From Favolaschia claudopus (lineage: Eukaryota > Basidiomycota > Agaricomycetes > Agaricales > Mycenaceae): DNA of 64,000 nt. Below are positions 57,320 to 64,000 of this stretch, one piece after another. Location of the stretch: positions 372,001 through 436,000 of the forward strand of contig JAWWNJ010000043.1 in assembly GCA_037176885.1 (NCBI GenBank), written 5' to 3'. The position numbers and the translations under genes were made by a program. Position 1 is the first letter of the stretch. Every line of letters begins with the position of its first letter. The notes under the pieces were generated by a model. That model was not told the DNA's origin. It was given only the letters and a program-made list of their open reading frames with translations, and ran no database searches.

Positions 57320-58742
57320 TCAATCCGAAAGATCCATCTCTTCCTCCTCCTCATTGTCATTGACCACGAGTGACGACAGAGCAGGTTTTGCGGGTAACGA
57401 GTACGACATGGAAGGAGCAGCACCGAGCGGCTGCTGAGGACGCGGTGGAAGAGCGTGCATATAACTTTGAGCTTGAGAGAACCCGTAGCCAGGCCAATGC
57501 TGGTATTGGGATTGCAAAGAGTTTACAGCTGCAAGAGGTTTGGGCGGGAGCGACGCGGGGGGTGGGGGTATTGGCGGAGGAGGTAGGGAAGGCGGAGGGG
57601 GCGGGAGGGACGGAGGGGGACCAGTTGGTTCCGGCGGACGTGCAGGGATCCGAGGACCGTGCTGGCCACGCTGACTGAGAAGCGTACCGTCGTACACCGT
57701 CAAGCGCTCCGGGGCAAAATATGTGTCGGGGTAGTGCGCCCACCTGTTGAGCTTAGGAGTTGCTTCCTTCACTTCGCCTTCCTCGCTGTCGTCATCGGAT
57801 GTTTCGTCGGATTGAGTTTCATAGTCAACATCCTGGCGAGGACCCGAAAGGACACTCTCTTCGCCGTCCTCTCCCCATATCTTCATTACCTCTTTCTCTT
57901 CTTCGTCCTCGTCGACTGGAGCACGCTCGTGCATGATCCGCGCGACCATCCGCTCCCGCGGGTCTGTCGCCGACACCCATCCCGGAGGATACCCCCACAG
58001 AGACATATTCTCTAGGAACTCATACCTACCATCGTCCTCGTCTGCAGCATTCTCCGCCTCATCCGTGTTCTCATCCCACCACTCCCGCCATTTTAACGCC
58101 CGCCGCAGTTTCGCGCTCACTTTCCCCGGCACAAACCCACCCATAGCCCATCCCGCACGCTCAATCCGCTCTGCGACCTCCCGTAAGCTTCGCGGTGTAC
58201 CGTCGTCCCCGCGCTCGAAGTCGTAGATCTGCCGCGAAAGCGCAACGAGCTCTTTGTTGACGGGGTGGGGACACGCGGAGAGGACGTGCGTGGTTTCGGA
58301 ACAATTGAAGCATCGTGGTTTGGTTTCGTATGGGTCGGAAAGTGGGTCAATGGGAGCGCCTAGAGGTTGAATGTCGTCGTAAAGGTCGTCATAGTGGCGA
58401 GTGTAAATTCCAGAGGGCTCCCAGATGCCTTGGTGGGTTGGGTAAGTTTGAGAAAAGACCGGTAAGATGGACGAGGGCTGCGAAGGCGGGTTAGCATGAA
58501 AATGAAGATAGAAATACAGGCAAGGTGTCCGCGCATGCACGACAACGATCCATTCAACCTCTCGAGAGTGAATGAGCCGGTTTGAAGATTGGCCGCAAAT
58601 TTGAAGCATATTCCGTCTCGACTGCGAATACACGAGATTTCGATTGAATTAGTATTACCTGGGTATCAACCTCAAAGTCTACACTTTCCCGCTCTCCACT
58701 TGCTCCGGCACGTCCTGCTGTTGTTTCTGATCCAGATCCCAT
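57320..58742 (-). CDS. PSP-domain CCHC zinc-knuckle protein (ZCCHC8-like)
   Basis: Exons 58659-58742, 58559-58621 and 57320-58477 are all phase 0 and give 434 residues. A CCHC knuckle CFNCSETTHVLSACP is followed about 75 residues later by a PSP-like segment (YEFLENMSLWGYPPGWVS). An acidic stretch (DETSDDDSEEGEVKE) and a long Pro-rich region (PPPSLPPPPPSLPPPP) precede the C-terminus. Knuckle plus PSP is the arrangement of ZCCHC8 and relatives, scaffold proteins of nuclear RNA surveillance and spliceosome-associated factors. The start is the least certain part. The ATG at 58742 makes the first 64 nt overlap the end of the glutaredoxin-like gene in another frame; the next candidate is the Met in the second exon. 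Confidence 0.75.
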
Positions 58743-59098
58743 TGCTCCAAAGCCTTCGTCACGTCCGTCGCGTCCCAGCGGCCTTTAGCGATCTCTTGAC
58801 CGTCTAGATGCAACGCAGGGATCCAGTAAACATATTTTTTCTTCCAAGCACTGTTCCCGGGCGCGTGGATGTCGATTGTCTCTAGTTGGAATTGGCGCTG
58901 CAAGCCAGATAGAAACCAAGTTCGTGCAAAAGTTACAAAAAACCTTACTGTGAGTCTCAGGCGATTGAGTTCGCTTTTCGCGACCTGAAATGAAGATAAG
59001 GACGACACAAAGCACAGGGAGAGAGAGTAGCAGACGTCGCAAAGTGGACAATTGGCGCCCGAAAAGAGAGTCAGTCGTGGGAGGAGTCTGAGAGACAT
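58679..59098 (-). CDS. Glutaredoxin-like protein (DUF836 type)
   Basis: Exons 59036-59098, 58949-58984 and 58679-58897 give 105 residues. Thioredoxin fold start MSLRLLPRLTLFSGANCPLC carries a CPLC motif (CxxC) at residues 17-20, in the position of the glutaredoxin active site. The core follows with ETIDIHAPGNSAWKKKYVYW and IPALHLDGQEIAKGRWD, which fits the yeast YDR286C family of small mitochondrial-type glutaredoxin-like proteins. Both introns (51 bp each) are multiples of three and lack stops, so an unspliced frame stays open. The 3' end overlaps the proposed start of the PSP-domain gene by 64 nt. Confidence 0.85.
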   Translation of the reverse strand: MSLRLLPRLTLFSGANCPLCDVCYSLSLCFVSSLSSFQVAKSELNRLRLTVRFFVTFARTWFLSGLQRQFQLETIDIHAPGNSAWKKKYVYWIPALHLDGQEIAKGRWDATDVTKALEQWDLDQKQQQDVPEQVESGKV

Positions 59099-59257
59099 GT
59101 GTCATCACTAGCTACTGTCGTGTACCATGGCAGGCAAACGAAAGAAAAAAACTTTCGAGTATAGCAAACAGATATAGCTGTTATTATGAATCTGCAGTAC
59201 ATGTATTGATGCGATTGAGACGAACGACAATACTCGTCGCTGACATGCGCCCGGAGT

Positions 59258-60892
59258 CTACAGATCAGAATCAGGGACAGTGCCATCCTTCTCCTTCCCT
59301 TTGTCCTTCAAAGCCTTACCCTGCTCATTGAGAAGGTTCTGAAGTACACCGAGCGTATCATTGTTTTGTTTCTGGTCTCTTTCAGTCTGCAGTTGGTAAG
59401 GATACATCGTGGACGCGGGCTGCAGCGGCGACCTCTGCATCGGCCCTCTCAGAGACGACATAGGCTGGGTAGGGGGGATCTGCGCTTCAAGACTTGACGC
59501 AGTCGCCGAGGCGGACGCACGCGGCGCATCCAGCGCTATATGGTTGACATACTGGCGCGATCCAGGCCAGTGCGGATTCGTCCTGTTGGGATCGTCAAAT
59601 CCGGGTTTCGTGGTGACCTGAAGGGTGATTTTGACTCCGGTGAGGCCTTCCTGGGGATCATGCCCCACGACGCGGGGGACGGACACGACACCCAAGGGCG
59701 ACCTCGTTACGGGTCGCATGGCGGTGACGGCGTGTGGCCAGTTGTCCGCGACCATTCCGGGGTCCATGAGCGGCAGATGGCCATCAGCGAACTTTTCGTC
59801 CATGACGGCGGCCACGCCAGCAAAGGCAGTGATGACCTGCCTCTTGTCTGTATCGAAGCGGCCGGCAGTGTGACGGGATAGGATGATTCCCGGCTTTGAC
59901 CTGCCAAAGAAAAGAGAATTGACCATCGGGGGGTAGGAATACATGAGGGCGCCATTACGGTGCGGCTGGGGCTGGATGCGGGTGGTCGACTGGTACTCGG
60001 ACTCCGTATGCTTGGCGAGGAAAAGACGGTGGAACGGGGTATCGCGGACTTGGGCAACCTGCAAGAGCGTCTGCCCGGCAACCTTGTGCTCGCGTTTGGA
60101 CGGATTTTGACTGAGCCGCACAGTCCGCTGCGCGTTCTCCTGCTTCTGTTGTTCGCCGACGCGGTCAAGATACTCCTTGAACGCAGGACGGAGACGCCGA
60201 AGTTTCTCGAGGTAGCGCTTGAACGCGGCGGGCGACATAGACGCGACATTAGGTCTAACTGCCGAAGGTGATTTGGTGTATTGTGGCATTCCACCTTGCC
60301 CCGAGAGGTCTGGGATAGCGGTAACGTTCCGCGTCATGTTCACCCCATACTGACCTGGACCCTGCTTCCCAAGCGACTCCATATTAATCTGCGACGGGGG
60401 TTGTGCTACAGGAGGAGCAACTGCATCTTCGTCTGCGTCCGAGAGGGCAGGCGAATTCCAATCGCGCGGAGCGAATTCCGAGTCCATTAGCCACGATGAT
60501 TTTGCAGGTCCAAGCTGCTTTAGCCATCGACTCTTATCTTGTGCACCCGGCTGAACGTTCAACTCTTCAATACGACGAAGGAACCGGATCTGGTCTTCAG
60601 CGTTGTCCCATTCGACGTAGTGCTGTCGCGTCTCCCATTCTTTGATAGTGATAAAAGAGTTCTTTTTGCGCTGCGCTATAGGACGCTTGAGGCCCCAATA
60701 TCCACGCTCGACGAACTGTTTCGGCGAATAGTAGGTTTTGCGGATGAGAGGGTCGTATGTCGCGAATCTAGACCTGCGCAAAAGCTGGGCAAAAGGCGAG
60801 GCTGGCGACGCTTCAACTGCTGCCTTTACGCCCGTCGTCAGCGCCGAGGTGGACGCGTGGCTGGACGCATTTGCAGCGGCAGCAGCAAGCAT
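59258..60892 (-). CDS. Probable mitochondrial ribosomal small-subunit protein Mrp51 (bS1m)
   Basis: Intronless, 544 residues from MLAAAAANASSHASTSALTT, an N-terminus rich in Ala/Ser with few acids, like a mitochondrial targeting sequence; an in-frame ATG 45 bp upstream is less likely. Residues 25-100 carry SPFAQLLRRSRFATYDPLIR and YYSPKQFVERGYWGLKRPIA followed by the NSFITIKEWETRQHYVEWDN block. I associate these with the fungal Mrp51 family from memory of its N-terminal pattern. The middle (SPAAFKRYLEKLRRLRPAFK) and the later LGVVSVPRVVGHDPQEGLTG segment look folded; the C-terminus is Gln-rich and charged. Assignment is probable, not certain. Confidence 0.65.
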   Translation of the reverse strand: MLAAAAANASSHASTSALTTGVKAAVEASPASPFAQLLRRSRFATYDPLIRKTYYSPKQFVERGYWGLKRPIAQRKKNSFITIKEWETRQHYVEWDNAEDQIRFLRRIEELNVQPGAQDKSRWLKQLGPAKSSWLMDSEFAPRDWNSPALSDADEDAVAPPVAQPPSQINMESLGKQGPGQYGVNMTRNVTAIPDLSGQGGMPQYTKSPSAVRPNVASMSPAAFKRYLEKLRRLRPAFKEYLDRVGEQQKQENAQRTVRLSQNPSKREHKVAGQTLLQVAQVRDTPFHRLFLAKHTESEYQSTTRIQPQPHRNGALMYSYPPMVNSLFFGRSKPGIILSRHTAGRFDTDKRQVITAFAGVAAVMDEKFADGHLPLMDPGMVADNWPHAVTAMRPVTRSPLGVVSVPRVVGHDPQEGLTGVKITLQVTTKPGFDDPNRTNPHWPGSRQYVNHIALDAPRASASATASSLEAQIPPTQPMSSLRGPMQRSPLQPASTMYPYQLQTERDQKQNNDTLGVLQNLLNEQGKALKDKGKEKDGTVPDSDL

Positions 60893-62143
60893 ACAAAAGT
60901 GGTGGTAAAAGGCAACAAAATTTGACCCGAAATTCAAATATTCGTGAGAAGATCACACTCTGTCACGCGTGACATCACAGCAGCTATATAAGGAGGTTGC
61001 CATCGGCAAACTTTTTCTTCCAAACCACGACGTCCAAATTACTATTCCTCCTCCGCCTCGGCATTCACTCAAGGAAGGATGGTCCAGACAAACGTCGGAG
61101 AGTGCACGCTTGTGTGGATTCTCAAAAACAATCTATGCTGATTGCTTCTCCCACTGGTCGAGAGGCTAGGACGCAGGATCACCTGGAGATATCTTACATT
61201 CGTCTGTTGTAGTATTTATAATGTGAGTGGTGTTACCTCTTTGTTTGCCTGCGAAGAAAAAACTGGTAAAAGAACACACCCCGACTCTCTGCTTCGGCGG
61301 GAGTTCTCGCCCAATGGCGAGCCCGCAAGCGCTTCCACAAAGGAAGTGCTGGTGGCGGGTGTGGATGGAGAGTTTTAAGGCGAGGCTGAGGCGTCCATCC
61401 CTTCACTCATTCTCATTCTCATTGCGGGTCTTGACGCTGACGCGATTTTCTTTTGTAGACTGTCGTTGTATGTATACCTCCGATGCTGTTTGGGATAATA
61501 AATTTTTGGCGCTTACACGTTTGGCATTGGAGTGTTCATGGAGGAAGTGCGCGTGCTTCGACTGTGCTTCGTCACAATCAACACCTATGCTTCTTCGTCG
61601 TTGAGTCGGAGGTTGATGGGGGAGAGAGCCTGAGGTCAATGTGGTTGCGTTGCCGACAACGTCTGCAAAACGAAGCACTGGACGGCTAGTCATCTATCTA
61701 TCGCATTGCCAAGAGGTTGTGTTGCTGCTTGGTGGCTGCCTCCCATCTCAGCCCTCGTTCGGGCCATACCCTAATACATCCTCCTCCTCCTTCTTTTGAG
61801 GAGCACAGGTTCCTTGCCGCCCTCCTTGAGATCTGGGTACGGTACTGCGAATTTACCCCGTCTTGAAATTGTTAGAATGAGAAAGAAGAATTTTGCGCCG
61901 TTTCAGACTCAGAGAGCTCTTGGGCCGGTCTGACGTATGCACCGTGACAACTTCTGATATTGACCAAACTGCGAAAGAATGGGACGGCGTGCTACGGCGC
62001 GCAACGCGCTTTTGCCTCTCTCTCTCAGAGTCTCTACCTGTCCAGTGTATCTGCAGTCATCGTTTCGAGTTCCCTAGATTTGCAACCAGGTTCGGGGTCA
62101 AGCGCAAAGTCTTTCCTCCTAAAACAAGCGCAACAACGACAAA
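60893..62143. other. Divergent intergenic region, no gene seen
   Basis: The 1.25 kb lies between the starts of the Mrp51-like and AYR1-like genes and holds both promoters. Short frames in all phases; none has a recognisable product. Confidence 0.4.
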
Positions 62144-63423
62144 ATGGCATCCCAAAAGACGGTACTTATCACAGGATGTAGCGCCGGAGGAATAGGATTC
62201 GCTCTCGCAACCGAATTTCATGTACAAGGTCAGTTTCTTCAAGTACTTCAAGCTTCTGCTACATGTAAACCTGGGCCTCAAGGCTGCCGCGTATTCGCCA
62301 CCGCACGCCGTTTGGAGTCGATGGAAACCTTGGCCGCGCTCGGGATTGAGACCCTCGCATTGGATGTAATCGACATTGACGCTATCAAGGCAACGAAGAA
62401 AGAGATTTCCTCGAGGACAGGGGGGAAGCTCGACATTCTTGTCAACAACGCGTCAGTTTCCTCTTCCGTTTCTTCGCCTCGTAACAGCATCTCTGAGAGC
62501 TATCAATTTTCGCGTATAGAGGACAGAGTGGGTAACTTCTGAATCTGGCCCCTTCTTCTCAACTAGACCATCGTGACAGCGATATCCGGTGCGGCCGCAG
62601 ATCTAGAGATGTCTGGAGTCCGAGGTCAGTTCGAGCTGAACGTCGTCGCGCCAATGTGCATGGTGCAGGAATTTCTCCCTCTCCTCATTTCGTCGGGCAA
62701 AGCGTGCATTGCGAATGTAGGGAGTGTCGCGGCGGTTATACCCACTCCCTTCCTTTCGTCGTACAATGCTTCGAAGGCTGCTCTAAGGGCGTATGGAAAT
62801 ACGCTGAGGCTGGAGGTGGCGCCGTTCAAGTGAGCGTTTCTTATCAAGGATTTTTTACCGTGTTAATTATTAATGCTCTTCATGCGACTAGCATTCGGGT
62901 CGTGGATGTACGTGACAGCCTGGTCTCATATTCCCCTTCTTCGTGAAACTGATCATGCGAACTAGCTGATGACGGGGACAATCGAGTCCAATGTAATGAA
63001 ACCCTACTCCATACCGGAAGGTTCATTATATAAATCGCTCGAGCCTCAATATCATGCGGCTCTTCAAGTACGAGGCGAGTTGTCCCTCTACATATAAATT
63101 CTGGTTCGCTGTTCAACAAAATAATGACCCTGTCATGTCTTACAGACCGAGCCATCCCAGCAGAGGTTTACGCCCAGACCGTCGTCGCAGAACTTCTAAA
63201 AGCGAAACCGCGGTATACCCTCTGGGCAGGTGCTGCTGCTTCAGCTACCTGGTTCATGAGCAATTATATGCCTAGTTGGTTGATGGTGAGTTGCGCTTGC
63301 TCCCTTGGTATCGTTGCTGATTCTGTTTATTCGCTGTGATTTTAGGATATGGCTTTGGTTAACTTGTTTGGGTTGTCAAAATTCGCAGAAGAGGTGCGCG
63401 AAACCAGAGCCAGCACCAAGTAG
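62144..63423 (+). CDS. AYR1-like short-chain dehydrogenase (1-acyl-DHAP reductase type)
   Basis: NADPH-dependent reductase of the SDR family; yeast Ayr1 reduces 1-acyl-dihydroxyacetone phosphate in ether/glycerolipid synthesis. Seven exons (62144-62228, 62283-62455, 62567-62829, 62892-62907, 62966-63074, 63146-63285, 63346-63423) give 287 residues. Nucleotide motif VLITGCSAGGIGFALA, then LDILVNNAS, the catalytic Ser in ANVGSVAAV and the YxxxK motif in SSYNASKAALRAYG. A hydrophobic C-terminal segment (LWAGAAASATWFMSNYMPSW) suits membrane attachment as in Ayr1. Exon 4 is only 16 nt. Intron 5 appears to use a GC donor (GCGAGT at 63075), because the GT nearby does not keep the frame. The gene is intact only if that junction is used. 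Confidence 0.82.
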
Positions 63424-64000
63424 TCTCACTTTTGGCGGTATATTCCGCGACTACTTCGTTTGATGTTGATGTTGCCTGTTCACCAGTACTAGATAATTTG
63501 TGCGTCGAAAAATTATTTGAACATCGTGAGTACCCATCATGGTCAGATATGTGCCGAGAACCGTGTCCATCACTGGTTGCAGCGTCGGGGGATTGGTTTC
63601 TCACTTCAATACGTGCCAGACGTCAACCGATGCATCCTCCATCCTCACCCTTTCCTGAGCATTCGTTTTACACCACATTCCAGGAAACTCACCAGCGCAG
63701 ACTCACCAACGGCCTGCATATATTTACCGCCATTGGATCGTCTAACCACACTATCTCTCGTAAGGGAAGTCTGGGAGACAGACAGATTTGCCTCCCTCGT
63801 CGATCACGGTTTGGACGGCGGCGGGGAACACACTGGCTTGGTTTTTTTTACCGAGATCATGGAAGGTTAGTTTTGGGGCTTCATCCCCAAGAAAGGAGTT
63901 GACTGAATCGTACCTTGAGCTGGTTGTTGTCGCGTATACCGGATTTCCAGAGTTCATGGCGGATGCAGAGAGGTAAGAATTGAGGTGTGTGCATCGAGGT
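63424..64000. other. Possible start of another plus-strand gene, not resolved
   Basis: Two coding-looking stretches on the plus strand: about 63690-63866 (LVREVWETDRFASLVDHGLD) and 63917-63973 (LVVVAYTGFPEFMADAER followed by a GTAAGA donor). They are in different frames and I found no clean splice between them. A gene continuing beyond the window is plausible; the product is not recognised. Confidence 0.3.

Noticed and set aside
60938..61700. Several 70-125 codon frames upstream of the Mrp51-like and AYR1-like genes
   Set aside because: They overlap each other on both strands and have no recognisable features; the region is a divergent promoter.

Overview
The window is nuclear DNA from a filamentous basidiomycete, most likely an Agaricomycete (mushroom-forming fungus). 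The evidence is the many short introns of about 48-65 bp, compact genes on both strands, an expanded set of fast-evolving F-box genes, and lignocellulose-linked enzymes (two copper radical oxidases, an arylsulfatase). Exon junctions below were worked out by eye from GT-AG (occasionally GC-AG) borders and frame continuity. For nearly every gene the spliced length comes out as a whole number of codons.

Layout. 1-1.8 kb: 3' part of an arylsulfatase. 3-6.5 kb: an uncharacterised Ser/Pro/His-rich protein and a small secreted GPI-anchored protein. 6.8-7.5 kb: a 0.7 kb inverted-repeat transposable element. 7.6-9.8 kb: an F-box gene and its decayed tandem copy. 10.5-18.4 kb: two closely related F-box/WD40 genes in opposite orientation flanking a YND1-type apyrase gene. 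19-24 kb: two intact F-box genes and one broken one of a second family. 24.2-26 kb: cystathionine gamma-synthase. 26.4-30 kb: another F-box gene and a glyoxal oxidase gene. 30.7-33.5 kb: an F-box-like gene and a membrane protein. 33.7-34.8 kb: a small transposable element nested inside another. 35-38.5 kb: two more F-box genes, one frameshifted. 38.9-39.9 kb: an unknown protein. 42.8-50 kb: a tandem array of three large F-box genes of a third family. 50.8-54.4 kb: UPF1, the nonsense-mediated decay helicase. 55-56.9 kb: a second glyoxal oxidase. 57.3-60.9 kb: a PSP/CCHC zinc-knuckle RNA-processing protein, a glutaredoxin-like protein and a probable mitochondrial ribosomal protein (Mrp51/bS1m type). 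62.1-63.4 kb: an AYR1-like short-chain dehydrogenase.

Housekeeping genes (UPF1, apyrase, cystathionine gamma-synthase, AYR1-like, Mrp51-like, PSP protein) are interspersed with accessory blocks of duplicated and decaying F-box genes and non-autonomous DNA transposons. F-box proteins normally act as substrate adaptors of SCF ubiquitin ligases. The number of copies, the broken copies and the near-identical inverted pair point to a locus of active gene birth and death. The two glyoxal oxidases would be secreted and supply hydrogen peroxide to peroxidases. Notable fine structure: three elements with apparent 8-bp target-site duplications, four probable GC-AG introns, and an intron present in one glyoxal oxidase paralog but absent from the other.
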